Shown piece by piece: positions 1 to 8,629 of a DNA stretch of 64,000 nucleotides. The notes beneath the pieces are model-generated. The model worked only from the letters and a program-made list of their open reading frames with translations, was not told the origin of the DNA and made no database searches. Position 1 is the stretch's first letter; the number at the start of each line of letters is the position of its first letter. Origin of the DNA: Nodosilinea nodulosa PCC 7104. GTDB taxonomy: Bacteria > Cyanobacteriota > Cyanobacteriia > Phormidesmidales > Phormidesmidaceae. Made by a program: the position numbers and the translations under genes. The stretch lies in assembly GCF_000309385.1 (NCBI RefSeq), contig NZ_JH976537.1, forward strand, positions 206,128 to 270,127, in the 5' to 3' direction.

Positions 1-2
1 TT

Positions 3-407
3 GAGCAGGCCATTCAAGAGGGCTACAGCCTTCGCAAGGCCTTTAAGAGCATGGCGCTGACCCTTGAGCAAAAGTCAGAGCTGGCCTCGATCATGAAGAC
101 CATTCCCAAAGGTGAGCTGTTTGCTGCCCTCACCCCGGAGCAGAAAAAAGAGGTCTTCATGAACAAGAAAGAAATGTTCATGCCTACGCCGGAAGAGATT
201 GCCGAAAAAATCAAGATAGGTATGGAAAGCAAAGGGATGTTTGCCCCCGATGTAGAGGGTGCTGAAATGGCCCCTACCCCCGAAGAGATTGCTGAAAAAA
301 TCAAGCTGGGCTTTGAGAAAAAGAAAGAATTCATGCCCACCATGGAGGAAATCAAAGAAAAGATTTCGGCCAAAATGGAGGCGGCCATGGAAGCGACAGA
401 CGAGTAG
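3..407 (+). CDS. Helical repeat protein, 5' end cut by window edge
   Basis: I do not recognise the family. The frame is open from the first complete codon to a TAG at 405-407. An internal ATG at 51 exists, but 16 coherent codons precede it, so the gene probably begins outside the window. The product is small, charged and Met/Lys/Glu-rich, with no membrane segment. It contains near-identical units beginning PTPEEIAEKIK (from about 183 and 273) and a weaker third unit beginning PTMEEIKEKI. At DNA level 183-215 and 273-305 match at about 30 of 33 bases, spaced 90 bp. It looks fully helical. A rho-independent terminator follows at 436-464. No function is assigned. Confidence 0.7.
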   Translation, partial: EQAIQEGYSLRKAFKSMALTLEQKSELASIMKTIPKGELFAALTPEQKKEVFMNKKEMFMPTPEEIAEKIKIGMESKGMFAPDVEGAEMAPTPEEIAEKIKLGFEKKKEFMPTMEEIKEKISAKMEAAMEATDE

Positions 408-435
408 GCCTGCCGCTGTTTGCTGTTTTCTCTTC

Positions 436-464
436 AGCAGAGGCCCCAGGGCCTCTGCTTTTTT
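436..464 (+). terminator. Rho-independent terminator
   Basis: A 10-bp perfect stem (AGCAGAGGCC, 436-445, with GGCCTCTGCT, 450-459) and a 4-base loop run into six T residues ending at 464. It lies 28 bp after the stop of the upstream repeat-protein gene. Confidence 0.85.
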
Positions 465-481
465 GCAACTGTTTAGTGACC

Positions 482-1699
482 CTATTTAAGTGAACTCTGT
501 TTAGTCAGCTCTGCGCGGGGGCGAGCTATGCCCCGGCTGATGAGCAGAGCCTCAATTTGCTGAAGCAGTTCAAAGTCTGCCTCCGGTAGGGATTGACTGG
601 GCTGGGCTGGAGCGCTGCGCAGGAACTCAAAGGCGGCTAGAAATTGGGCTGGGGTAGCGGCAACTGGAGCTTCCAGGTGGGCGGGGATAATGCGCTCAAA
701 CTCCCAGGTGGCCACGGCGCTGGCCCAGTCTAAAACCGCCTCCGGTCCTCGGTTAAAAATCAAGGTTTTGAGGATCGGGGCGACCTGCATTTGGCCGTGG
801 TTGTGCAGGGCCGCAAAGGACTGGGGCCAGTCGGGCCGCCAGCGGAAGGGGTAGAGGCCAAAGTAGTGCTGGCGCGATCGCACCGGGGCCTGCTTCGCCT
901 CTCTAAACATGTCTCCCGCCGCTGCCACATCCAGCGTGCTGGGGCGAAAGTAAAAGGCAAACAGGGCGATCCGCTGCCAGCCCTTGCGCCGGTTGGCGGG
1001 GGTATCGACGATTGCCTCGGCGGCACTGTCTCGGGCGTGGAACAGCAGCGGAAAGGGGTCGAGCTGGAGAATCGCAGGCGGCTCTGCTGGAATCGCCACG
1101 ATCGCGTCGGTCACCAGCAGCGTGCGGCTGGCCCGGTGAAAGCAGGCCGTCTCGCCAAAGGGGCCGAGGCCCAGATCGATTTTGGGCAGCAGGGCGTAGT
1201 CTACCTGGTCGGCAAAGGGGGCCTGGGAGCTATCGGCAGGCAGCAGGTGGGTGCGATCGCCCGGCAAACCCAGCCAGGGCAGCGGCAAATTGAGCGGAAA
1301 GCTCCACTGGTTAGGGGTGACATAGACCTGGGCGGCTGGAAAGCGGCGGGCAAAGGGGCCAACAAACACCTTGTGCTCAATGCCCGTTACCGTAGACATG
1401 ACAATGTACTTGACCGGACCGTGGCGCTCCTCTAGCTCGCGCACCAGAGCAATGCACTCAGAGGTAGGGGCCACCGGGGAGTACACCAGCAGCCCGGTGG
1501 GTTCCAGCCGCACCACCGTCATGCGAATGGGCACCACCACGTAGAAAATGCCCTGGAACTGCTCAAAGGTCCACAGGGTATCTTTGACCACTTCTACCCG
1601 CTGGGTGGGGCGCTGCCCGTAGGGGTAAAGGGGCACTACGGGCCAGAAGGGCCAGGCGCGATCGCGGCGGCTAAAGGGAGCAGAGGTAACAACTGACAT
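482..1699 (-). CDS. DUF4336 domain protein (metallo-beta-lactamase-like)
   Basis: The N-terminal block (Leu-Tyr-Pro-Tyr-Gly-Gln-Arg, then VVKDTLWTFEQFQGIFYVVV, then PIRMTVVRL) is characteristic of the DUF4336 family, widespread in cyanobacteria and plants. As far as I recall it is related to the metallo-beta-lactamase fold; the biochemical role is not established. Length is about 405 residues from the ATG at 1699. A longer in-frame start at 1732 exists, but the extra 11 residues are Arg-rich and unlike the family. There is no obvious membrane segment. The gene stands alone, converging on the terminator at 436-464. Confidence 0.8.
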   Translation of the reverse strand: MSVVTSAPFSRRDRAWPFWPVVPLYPYGQRPTQRVEVVKDTLWTFEQFQGIFYVVVPIRMTVVRLEPTGLLVYSPVAPTSECIALVRELEERHGPVKYIVMSTVTGIEHKVFVGPFARRFPAAQVYVTPNQWSFPLNLPLPWLGLPGDRTHLLPADSSQAPFADQVDYALLPKIDLGLGPFGETACFHRASRTLLVTDAIVAIPAEPPAILQLDPFPLLFHARDSAAEAIVDTPANRRKGWQRIALFAFYFRPSTLDVAAAGDMFREAKQAPVRSRQHYFGLYPFRWRPDWPQSFAALHNHGQMQVAPILKTLIFNRGPEAVLDWASAVATWEFERIIPAHLEAPVAATPAQFLAAFEFLRSAPAQPSQSLPEADFELLQQIEALLISRGIARPRAELTKQSSLK

Positions 1700-1920
1700 A
1701 GGGGTTCGGCGGCCATCCCTGAGGGACATCAATGGTAGTCATAGCCTACTAAAGAACGGGGGTTCAGGGGAATTGGGGCAAATTCTCACGGCCCTATCAG
1801 GGTTGCCCAGGGCAGATACGTTAAGTTAAATAAAACGGGCCGCCGGGCGATGGCGAAGCTTCCTTTTAGGGAATCGCCTGCCTGCAACCGGCCTATACCT
1901 ATCGATGGTTTGACCCCGCC

Positions 1921-2436
1921 ATGAAGCGACGTAAGCTCCTAGAAGCCGGTACCGCCGTAGTTGGCGGCACCTGGCTGCTCAATCACCTAACCGCTGAGAG
2001 TTTTTCTAAACAACTAGACACTATGGCCACTACCAACGAGCAATTTACCGTTAACCACACCGAAGCCGAATGGCGCGATCAGCTCACCCCCGAGCAGTTT
2101 CGGGTGCTGCGTCAGCACGGCACCGAGCGGGCCGGTTCCAGCCCCCTCGACAAGGTCTACGAACCCGGCACCTACAAGTGCTCGGGCTGCGGCACCCCGC
2201 TGTTTACCTCCGACACCAAGTTCAACAGCGGCACCGGCTGGCCCAGCTTCTACGCGCCGATTGAGGGGGCGATCGCAACCACCACCGATCGCTCCTTCTT
2301 CATGACCCGCGTAGAGGTGCACTGCGCCACCTGCGGCGGCCACCTGGGCCACGTCTTCCCCGACGGCCCCGCCCCCACCGGCCAGCGCTACTGCATGAAC
2401 GGCGTCTCCCTGGAGTTTGTGCCCGAGCAGGCCTAG
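1921..2436 (+). CDS. msrB: Peptide-methionine (R)-S-oxide reductase MsrB
   Basis: Reduces methionine-R-sulfoxide in proteins. All family hallmarks are visible: zinc-binding CxxC pairs at Cys87/Cys90 and Cys135/Cys138, the block FNSGTGWPSF around 101-110, and catalytic Cys158 in RYCMN. Residues 1-25 (KRRKLLEAG followed by a hydrophobic run) look like a Tat-type signal, which suggests export. A second in-frame ATG at 2023 (Met35, MATTNEQF) would give a classic cytosolic MsrB. Neither ATG has a clear Shine-Dalgarno sequence, so which start is used is open. A good terminator follows at 2457-2487. Confidence 0.95.
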   Translation: MKRRKLLEAGTAVVGGTWLLNHLTAESFSKQLDTMATTNEQFTVNHTEAEWRDQLTPEQFRVLRQHGTERAGSSPLDKVYEPGTYKCSGCGTPLFTSDTKFNSGTGWPSFYAPIEGAIATTTDRSFFMTRVEVHCATCGGHLGHVFPDGPAPTGQRYCMNGVSLEFVPEQA

Positions 2437-2456
2437 CGGTTGGCCCGACTTAGCGG

Positions 2457-2487
2457 CCCCGATTGCCCCAGGGCGATCGGGGTTTTT
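2457..2487 (+). terminator. Rho-independent terminator after msrB
   Basis: CCCCGATTGCCC (2457-2468) pairs with GGGCGATCGGGG (2471-2482), with one T-G wobble, followed by five T residues. It is 20 bp after the msrB stop. Confidence 0.8.
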
Positions 2488-2576
2488 GGTTGCAATTCCT
2501 GTAACCCTGGACGGCTTGCCCAGGCGGACTCCCTAGAATAGGGCCACAGTCAAAGGAGACCGTGAAGGAGATCGCT

Positions 2577-3017
2577 ATGGGCAAACAATCGTTATGGCGG
2601 CGGTGGTGCGGGCTGGCTGCTGGCGCCAGTCTGCTGGTTTTGGCCGGAGCCTCCGCCGTAGATGCGGGGATCGCAGCCACAGGCCTTGCCCAGGCCGAAC
2701 CCGACTCGGCCCTGCCGGAGGTCTGGCAGCCCGCTAGCGAAGATAATCAGGCGCAGATTTGGCATGTTGTGCTGCAAAGTCCGCTGGGCATTGCGGCCCT
2801 GAACCAGCTCGCCATCGAAGGGTTTATTAGCCCTCTCTGCGAAAAGACGCTCTATACCCACGCGGTCTACGAGTCATTTCAAACCCTGATGCAGGTGCAG
2901 TGCCCCACCCCGCGCGGCGTCTCTGCCGCCCGCGCCTACGACGAAATGCGCATCACCTTCAACCGCTTTGAAGACACCATCACCGACTTTTCGATTGAGC
3001 GCATCTATGCCGAGTGA
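2577..3017 (+). CDS. Secreted hypothetical protein
   Basis: Family not recognised. Starting at the ATG at 2577, which has an AAGGAG ribosome site at 2565-2570, the product is 146 residues. An in-frame GTG at 2562 is less likely. The N-terminus is a signal peptide: basic SLWRRW, a hydrophobic stretch GLAAGASLLVLAGASA, and a likely cleavage near residues 30-40. The mature part is acidic and about 110 residues long, with two Cys residues (PLCEKT and VQCPTP) that could form a disulfide. It lies 20 bp before the amidohydrolase gene on the same strand, so the two may be cotranscribed. Confidence 0.7.
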   Translation: MGKQSLWRRWCGLAAGASLLVLAGASAVDAGIAATGLAQAEPDSALPEVWQPASEDNQAQIWHVVLQSPLGIAALNQLAIEGFISPLCEKTLYTHAVYESFQTLMQVQCPTPRGVSAARAYDEMRITFNRFEDTITDFSIERIYAE

Positions 3018-3037
3018 TCCAGTGATACGGTAAGGCC

Positions 3038-4387
3038 ATGACTCGACCCCTTGATGAGCTTTTGGCTAACCGGCCCACTGGCTACTGGCTGTGCAACGCC
3101 CGCCTTCCCCTCGCCTGTCTCGATGCCGCTGCCCCCCTGCGCACCCCCATTGCTGAACTCGCGGCCTCTCCCCGCCTGGAAGAGCTAGTCGCCGCCCACC
3201 TGCGGATTCAGGATGGGGCGATCGCGGCCCTGGTGCCAGCCTCCTTGCCCCCAGACGACGGCCTGCCCCGCTACGATCTTGGCCAGGGCATGGTGTGGCC
3301 CTGCTTCGCCGACTGCCACACCCATTTAGACAAGGCCCACACCTGGTTGCGTAGCCCCAACCCGGACGGCACCTTTGCCGCTGCCCTCAGCGCCGCCGCC
3401 GCCGATCAGCGCCGCTGGAGCGCCGAAGATCTCTACCCCCGCATGGCCTTTGGCCTGCGGTGCAGCTACGCCCACGGCACCCACGCCGTAAGAACCCACC
3501 TGGACTGCCTGGAGGGCCAGGCCAAAATCAGCTTTGCGGTATTTGATCGACTGCGGCAGGAGTGGGCCGATCGCCTTACCCTCCAGGCCGTCTGCCTGGT
3601 CTCGGTGGACTACTACGATCGCCCCGAAGCCGAAACCCTGGCCGATACTGTAGCCAGCTATGGCGGCATTTTGGGCGGCGTGATCTACCCCCAGCCCGGC
3701 CTTGAAGCCCAGATCGATCGCGCCTTTGCCCTGGCCGAAGCGCGGGGCCTAGACCTCGATTTTCACGCCGACGAGAGCCTGGACCCCCAGGCCGAGGGGT
3801 TGCGGATCGTGGCCGAAACCAAGCTGCGCCGGGGGTTTACGGGCCGGGTCAACTGCGGCCACTGCTGTAGCCTGTCAGTGCAGGCGGGCGATCGCGTCCA
3901 GGACACCCTCGCCCTGGTCAAAACCGCCGGGGTCAGCGTGGTCAGCCTGCCGATGTGCAACCTCTATCTGCAAGACCGCCAGCCGGGCCGCATGCCCCGC
4001 TACCGGGGAGTCACCCTGCTGCCGGAGCTGCGCCAGGTTGGCGTAGCGGTGGCCCTAGCCAGCGACAACTGCCGCGACGCCTTCTTTGCCTACGGTGACC
4101 ACGACATGGTGGAGGTGTTTACCCAGTCGGTGCGCATTGGCCAGCTCGATCGCCCCTTAGGCGACTGGCCCCAGGCGGTAACGCGCACCCCGGCCCAAAT
4201 CATGGGGCTGGAGGCGGGGCTGATTGGCGTCGGTCGCCCCGCCGACCTGGTGGTGTTTAAGGCCCGCAGCTTTAGCGAACTGCTGGCGCGGCCCCAGGGC
4301 GATCGCGCCGTGATTCGCCAGGGCATCCCCATCGACACCACCCTGCCCGACTACGCCGAACTCGATGCCGTCGTCGGCATCAGCTAA
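3038..4387 (+). CDS. codA: Cytosine deaminase-like amidohydrolase
   Basis: A metal-dependent amidohydrolase of the cytosine deaminase type (cytosine to uracil and ammonia, pyrimidine salvage). Metal and catalytic residues fall in the expected order: His94 and His96 (HTHLDKAH), His243 with Glu246 three residues on (HADE), His275 (NCGHCC) and Asp343 (ASDNCRD), matching the spacing of the E. coli CodA ligands His61/His63, His214/Glu217, His246 and Asp313. Length is 449 residues, slightly longer than E. coli CodA. There is no signal peptide. Related deaminases of other ring substrates share the scaffold, so substrate identity is inferred. Confidence 0.8.
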   Translation: MTRPLDELLANRPTGYWLCNARLPLACLDAAAPLRTPIAELAASPRLEELVAAHLRIQDGAIAALVPASLPPDDGLPRYDLGQGMVWPCFADCHTHLDKAHTWLRSPNPDGTFAAALSAAAADQRRWSAEDLYPRMAFGLRCSYAHGTHAVRTHLDCLEGQAKISFAVFDRLRQEWADRLTLQAVCLVSVDYYDRPEAETLADTVASYGGILGGVIYPQPGLEAQIDRAFALAEARGLDLDFHADESLDPQAEGLRIVAETKLRRGFTGRVNCGHCCSLSVQAGDRVQDTLALVKTAGVSVVSLPMCNLYLQDRQPGRMPRYRGVTLLPELRQVGVAVALASDNCRDAFFAYGDHDMVEVFTQSVRIGQLDRPLGDWPQAVTRTPAQIMGLEAGLIGVGRPADLVVFKARSFSELLARPQGDRAVIRQGIPIDTTLPDYAELDAVVGIS

Positions 4388-4605
4388 CTCCACCTCCCCC
4401 ACGCTCCCATGCTCCCCCTCCCCCACTCCCACCCCACCTCGACCTGGAAAACCGAACTTCGCTGAGGCCTTGGGTTTGCTAGGCTAAACCCAGGTTTGGT
4501 AGACGGTTGGGGAGATAGCGACAGCGCCTCTCCCTCAGCCGAGAGTTGACTACAATAAAGTCGCCTTTTAGGCAAACACTGGCGCGGGTTTTTAGGAGGA
4601 CAGGC

Positions 4606-5604
4606 ATGGCTGCTACGGGCTTTAAAGACTACTACGCGGTGCTGGGCGTCAGCCGCACGGCGAGTGCCGACGACATCAAACAGTCGTTTCGCAAGCTGGC
4701 CCGCAAGTACCACCCCGACGTTAACCCTGACGACAAAACCGCTGAGGCCAAGTTCAAAGAGGTCAGCGAAGCCTACGAAGTGCTCTCTGACCCCGACAAG
4801 CGCAAAAAATACGACCAGTACGGCCAGTACTGGCAGCAGGCCAGCCGGGCCGGGGCCGGGGCCGGAGGTGCCTACGGCAGCCCCTTTGGCGGCCCCAGCG
4901 ATGGCGGTTTTGACTTTAGCAACTACAGCAGCTTCGACGAATTTATCAACGAGCTGCTGGGCCGCTTTTCGACCTCCGGCGGTGGCGGGCGATCGTACTC
5001 CTACGGTACTCCGGGCGGCGCTCCGGGCGGGCCGGGCTTTGGCTACGACACCGCTCCCCCCAACCAGTCCTTTGATCAGGAGGCCAGCATTCGCCTCACC
5101 TTTAGCGAGGCCTTCCACGGCACCCAAAAGCGCCTGCGCATCGGCAATGACAGCGTTGAGGTGCGCATTCCCCCCGGGGCCAAGCAGGGCACCAAAATTC
5201 GCCTCAAGGGCAAAGGGCCGATGAACCCCTACAGTAAGCAGCCCGCCGACATTTATCTGGTGGTGCAGCTCGACACCCACAGCTTCTTTAAGCTGGAGGG
5301 CGACAGCCTTACCGCCGAGGTGCCCATAGCCCCCGACGAAGCGGTGCTGGGCGGCAAAATCGACGTGCCCACCCCCGACGGCAGCGTGACGATGAACCTG
5401 CCCGCGGGTATTCGCTCGGGCCAGAGCCTGCGGCTGCGGGGCAAAGGCTGGCCCAGCCCCAAGGGCGATCGCGGCGATCTGCTCATCAAAGTTGTGATCA
5501 CGCCCCCTGCCACCCTGAGCGACACCGAACGCCAGCTCTACGAACAAATTCGCGACAGCCGCACCGCCAGCCCCCGCCAGAGTTTGGTAAATACCCAAAT
5601 CTAG
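4606..5604 (+). CDS. DnaJ-type co-chaperone (CbpA-like, no zinc finger)
   Basis: A J-domain protein that stimulates Hsp70 ATPase. The J domain spans residues 5-72 with HPD at 36-38. A Gly/Phe/Ser-rich linker (about 80-150) follows, and then the two C-terminal substrate-binding beta domains typical of DnaJ_C ([19 protein letters not shown], then [17 protein letters not shown]). The CxxCxGxG zinc-finger repeats of true DnaJ are absent, so this is a type II, CbpA-like protein of 332 residues. The ATG at 4606 is preceded by AGGAGG; the upstream in-frame codons from 4546 are not needed. The strong hairpin at 5642-5687 follows. Confidence 0.93.
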   Translation: MAATGFKDYYAVLGVSRTASADDIKQSFRKLARKYHPDVNPDDKTAEAKFKEVSEAYEVLSDPDKRKKYDQYGQYWQQASRAGAGAGGAYGSPFGGPSDGGFDFSNYSSFDEFINELLGRFSTSGGGGRSYSYGTPGGAPGGPGFGYDTAPPNQSFDQEASIRLTFSEAFHGTQKRLRIGNDSVEVRIPPGAKQGTKIRLKGKGPMNPYSKQPADIYLVVQLDTHSFFKLEGDSLTAEVPIAPDEAVLGGKIDVPTPDGSVTMNLPAGIRSGQSLRLRGKGWPSPKGDRGDLLIKVVITPPATLSDTERQLYEQIRDSRTASPRQSLVNTQI

Positions 5605-5641
5605 GCACCTCGAGCCTGTTGCTGCGCTTTTTGGCTTAAAA

Positions 5642-5687
5642 AAAACCACGGTAGGAGCACCACATCCGGTGCCCCTACCGTGGTTTT
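5642..5687. terminator. Long bidirectional hairpin terminator
   Basis: AAAACCACGGTAGG (5642-5655) pairs perfectly with CCTACCGTGGTTTT (5674-5687). Inward, after one A/C mismatch, GCACC pairs with GGTGC, making a stem of about 20 bp with A-tracts on one side and T-tracts on the other. It sits between the convergent dnaJ-like gene and the membrane-protein gene at 5711 and can serve both strands. Confidence 0.8.
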
Positions 5688-5710
5688 AGAGATGGCCCAG
5701 TTGGGGTAGA

Positions 5711-6241
5711 TCAGGTCTCCTCGGCTCGGCGCAGGTCGCCATAAAACAGGCTCAGCAGCGCGCCGCAGCCCACCAGCTTTAGCGCCTCTAGGCCAAAGTA
5801 CAGGCCGTGCATGCTGTCCATCGCAGCCGGGACAGCGGTGGGGGCGAAGGGGTCTAGGGATGCGCCCAGCGCGCCCATGGCCGGGGCGATCGCGTAGGTC
5901 AGCACCAGGGTAATTCCCAGCAGCCCGACGGCAATTTCGGTGGACCAGCGGCTGCGGAGACCGCTGGCAATCACATCCTGCTCGCGGCGAGACTGGCGGG
6001 CCACCAGCAGCCCGGTGAGAATAACGCCCACACAGAGCAGCTCAATGCGATTAAAGACCCAAAACATGGCGTAGCCAGCGGGGCCAAAATCGGGCTGGCT
6101 CATCATGCCGCCCACGTATAGACCGGGCATAATCACAAAATCCATCAGCAGGCTGCTGCTGAACCAAAACATGAGCGCGAACAACACCGCCCCGACCCAG
6201 CGGGTGGGCCTAGCAGCGGCGGAATGGGATAGCGTATTCAT
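5711..6241 (-). CDS. Four-helix integral membrane protein
   Basis: Family not firmly recognised; it resembles DUF4149-type small membrane proteins. The 176-residue product has about four hydrophobic segments (near 17-45, 60-82, 105-125 and 148-166) with short polar loops and a charged C-terminal tail (DLRRAEET). No catalytic motif is seen. It starts at the ATG at 6241 and ends 24 bp from the bidirectional terminator, convergent with the dnaJ-like gene. It appears monocistronic, with a 430-bp gap upstream. Confidence 0.7.
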   Translation of the reverse strand: MNTLSHSAAARPTRWVGAVLFALMFWFSSSLLMDFVIMPGLYVGGMMSQPDFGPAGYAMFWVFNRIELLCVGVILTGLLVARQSRREQDVIASGLRSRWSTEIAVGLLGITLVLTYAIAPAMGALGASLDPFAPTAVPAAMDSMHGLYFGLEALKLVGCGALLSLFYGDLRRAEET

Positions 6242-6671
6242 CGATGTATGCCTTGTGACCTATAGATAGCAAAAGCTTGGATTAAGGAACAGAGCAAGAG
6301 CTGAGTTCCTTATTTATCAATGATTTCAGCCTAGCGAACTTTATTGGCTGCCGGTGTGAACTATTCTTTCGGCGCCGCGATTTCGGCCTTGCCGTTACAC
6401 AGCGACACAAAGGCGAAAACCTTTTGAGAATTAGGGGTTAGGGCGATCGCAGGGGGAGCACAAACGCCCCTTTCGAGAAAAAAACGTAACCTCCTGTCAC
6501 AGACGGTAATGCTCTGGGGCATGCCCTTGCCAACCTGTACTGTCGACTGGCTTGCTCTAAAAAGCGGCAGCCCAGGAGTCGGACTGATCCCAAATCCAGG
6601 CTTGCAATACGGACACCGGGGGCAAAGCCCGGTTAATGTGGGTCTGGTGAATTTTTGGTGGGGCAGCGGCA
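6242..6671. other. Intergenic region between divergent genes
   Basis: About 430 bp between the membrane-protein gene (minus) and the HAD hydrolase gene (plus). Short frames on both strands have low-complexity or frame-shadow composition and no ribosome site, so I do not call a gene. I see no convincing RNA structure. The first part (6260-6360) is the more AT-rich and probably carries the promoters. Confidence 0.5.
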
Positions 6672-7268
6672 ATGGCCATTACGCACATTGTGTGTGACAT
6701 GGGTGGAGTGCTGATTGAGCTACAGTGGCTCGATCGCGTCAAAGATCTGCTGGGTCGCCCCGTGACCATTGACGAGGTGCACAGGCTCTGGGTGAGCGCC
6801 CCCAGCGTGGTCGATTTTGAAAGCGGGCGCAGCGATTTTGACGGCTTTGCCGCCGCCTTCGTGCAAGACTTTGATCTGACGATCGCCCCGGCGGTTGTGC
6901 AGCACGAGTTTCTCGAAATCGTGCGGGCGCCCCTGCCCCAGTGCAGCGAGGTGCTGGCTGCCCTCAAACCCCGCTACCACCTGTCGCTGCTGTCGAATAC
7001 CAACCCGGCCCACTTCGATCGCCTGCGCGATCGCTACGACTTTTTCGACTATTTCGATCAGCTCTTTTTGTCCTACAAAATTGGCCTGATCAAGCCCAGC
7101 GCCGCCATCTTTGAGTACCTCTTAACCACCCTCGATACCCCCGCCGATGCCGTGGCCTTCTTTGACGACGGCGATCGCAACATTGCAGCCGCTCGCGCTG
7201 CGGGCATCCACGCCTACCGGGTCGATTCCCCCACCGAGATCATGGCCGTCGTCCAGGGGTTTTCGTAG
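6672..7268 (+). CDS. HAD-IA family phosphatase (YihX-like)
   Basis: A haloacid-dehalogenase-superfamily hydrolase of 198 residues. Motif I is CDMGGVL with nucleophile Asp9; the acid/base position (Asp+2) is Gly11, as in the YihX/GS-X epoxide-hydrolase-like branch (DLGNV type), rather than the usual Asp. Motif II is LLSNTN, motif III is the Lys in KIGLIKPSA, and motif IV is the DD in FFDDGDRN. A helical cap lies between about residues 18 and 85. The substrate is likely a sugar phosphate but not deducible. No operon partner is visible; the next gene is convergent. Confidence 0.85.
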   Translation: MAITHIVCDMGGVLIELQWLDRVKDLLGRPVTIDEVHRLWVSAPSVVDFESGRSDFDGFAAAFVQDFDLTIAPAVVQHEFLEIVRAPLPQCSEVLAALKPRYHLSLLSNTNPAHFDRLRDRYDFFDYFDQLFLSYKIGLIKPSAAIFEYLLTTLDTPADAVAFFDDGDRNIAAARAAGIHAYRVDSPTEIMAVVQGFS

Positions 7269-7344
7269 TTCTTGCAATCGCTCGGGCTGTCCATAAACTG
7301 TCCAAAAAATCAGCTGTGCGCGGGGGTAAACTGGCAGACCCACG

Positions 7345-7719
7345 CTACGGAAACCGGCACACCACCCGACCCAAAATCTCCTGCCGTGGAACCAGGCCAA
7401 ACTCGCGGCTGTCAGTGCTGGCGGCGGCGTTGAGCCCCTTCAAAAAACAGCCCTCGCCATCGGCATACACCACCCATTTAATCAGCCGCAGACCCGGCTG
7501 ATGGGGATGGCGGGCCACCACCAGATCCCCCGGTGCGGGAAGTTGCAGCCGGTAGGCAAGGGGATCGACCAATACCTCACCTCCCGCCTCCAGCAGGGGC
7601 AGCATGGACTCACCCACAACGCGAAACCGCCGCCGCCGTCGCAGCAGCCACAGCACCGCATCGGCGGGGCGACTACTGCGCAGCTGCGACGGCGGCGCGG
7701 TTAAAAGGGGATCGTTCAC
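7345..7719 (-). CDS. sodX: Nickel superoxide dismutase maturation protease SodX
   Basis: An S26-type (signal-peptidase-like) serine protease that removes the propeptide of nickel superoxide dismutase. The Ser/Lys dyad is visible: Ser38 in VVGESMLP and Lys81 in RLIKWVV, numbered from the GTG at 7719. The frame stays open upstream to a TTG at 7758, so the start is uncertain. Length is 124 residues, with no classical transmembrane helix, consistent with a cytosolic processing enzyme. It lies downstream of sodN on the same strand, the usual sodN-sodX pairing. Confidence 0.88.
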   Translation of the reverse strand: MNDPLLTAPPSQLRSSRPADAVLWLLRRRRRFRVVGESMLPLLEAGGEVLVDPLAYRLQLPAPGDLVVARHPHQPGLRLIKWVVYADGEGCFLKGLNAAASTDSREFGLVPRQEILGRVVCRFP

Positions 7720-7844
7720 CGGTATCGAACCTAGGGAAAGCGATGGTGAAACTGGCAAGCCAGGGAAATACGAGGATCAGGCACAGCCTTCACCGTTCCC
7801 ATCCCCCCTATCTTCCCCATCTTCCTCACCTCCTCTACCTGCAT

Positions 7845-8318
7845 CTAGCTAGCGGTGTACCAGGAGACATCGCGGTTCTTGGTGGCCCAGAACATGTTGT
7901 GGATTTTGTGCACGGCTTCCATCAGCTCGGTGGCGTGCTGAACGCTGACCTCTACCTTGGTGGCAGAGCAGAGCTTGGCGGCCTTCCAAAAGGTGTCGTG
8001 CAGGTCGGGGAACTGCTCTAGGTGCACGGGCTTGAAGTAGTCGGTCCACAGAATTAGCAGCTCATTTTTGGTGATTTGGGCCTGCTCTTCTTTGATCGCG
8101 GTGTAGCGCGCGAAGGTGTTGTGGTAGGCAACGGCAGCGGCCTTGTCGCCACCAGCGGGTAGCTCCAGATCGACCAACTTTTTGGTCATCGACAGCACGG
8201 CTTCGGCGGCGATGCGGGCCGAAGAGGGGTCATAAACGCCGCAGGGGCCATCGCAGTGGGCGTGAACCTCAGCGGCGGGGAACCATGCCTGTAGCTGGGC
8301 AATTGCTTGATTGAACAT
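7845..8318 (-). CDS. sodN: Nickel superoxide dismutase
   Basis: Disproportionates superoxide using a nickel centre held by the N-terminal hook. The hook motif HCDGPCGVY is at residues 21-29 when translation starts at the ATG at 8318. A 20-residue propeptide ending in HA precedes it and would be cut by SodX to expose His as residue 1. Cys22 and Cys26 are the nickel thiolates. The rest is the four-helix body (VLSMTKKL, HNTFARY). A second in-frame ATG lies two codons upstream (8324). The frame extends further upstream but without family similarity. Length of 157 residues is typical. The promoter must lie in the 311-bp divergent region. Confidence 0.97.
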   Translation of the reverse strand: MFNQAIAQLQAWFPAAEVHAHCDGPCGVYDPSSARIAAEAVLSMTKKLVDLELPAGGDKAAAVAYHNTFARYTAIKEEQAQITKNELLILWTDYFKPVHLEQFPDLHDTFWKAAKLCSATKVEVSVQHATELMEAVHKIHNMFWATKNRDVSWYTAS

Positions 8319-8629
8319 AATCATCCTAGTAGTGAATGGGTATAAAGCGTAAAAACGGTAGCGTTTGACAATTCCTGGTGCCTCTGGCCTCAACTGCGCC
8401 CGCTCTGGATAGGTATCCCTATGCCAGGCAGGGGCATAGGCCAGGCCACGTCTCACATTGTTAACGCTATCGAGTCCTTCCGCAACCTTTAAGCCTCCTC
8501 CTGACGATAGATTCGGCCTGAGAAAGGGGCACGTAGCCCTTGCCCAGGCTCGGCCTTTGAGTACATTTGTATGAGTCAACATCCCAGTCGTCTGGGTTCT
8601 TTAAATTAACCACCTGTAACTACTTAGCC
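8319..8629. promoter_or_regulatory. Divergent sodN / nuclease control region with LexA-like box
   Basis: About 310 bp separate sodN and the nuclease gene, with no gene of its own. At 8560-8573 AGTACATTTGTATG matches the cyanobacterial LexA consensus RGTACNNNDGTWCB except for one base. It lies about 57 bp before the nuclease start. The match is suggestive only. Confidence 0.3.

Noticed and set aside
2014-2352. 112-residue minus-strand frame opposite msrB
   Set aside because: Shadow of the conserved MsrB domain; no independent evidence.
4384-5649. 421-residue minus-strand frame opposite the dnaJ-like gene
   Set aside because: It is the GC-rich antisense shadow of a verified J-domain gene, with Ala/Gly/Val bias and no family resemblance.
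6361-6672. 103-residue minus-strand frame in the 6.3-6.7 kb spacer
   Set aside because: No ribosome site and low-complexity composition, and it runs into the start of the HAD gene; probably chance.
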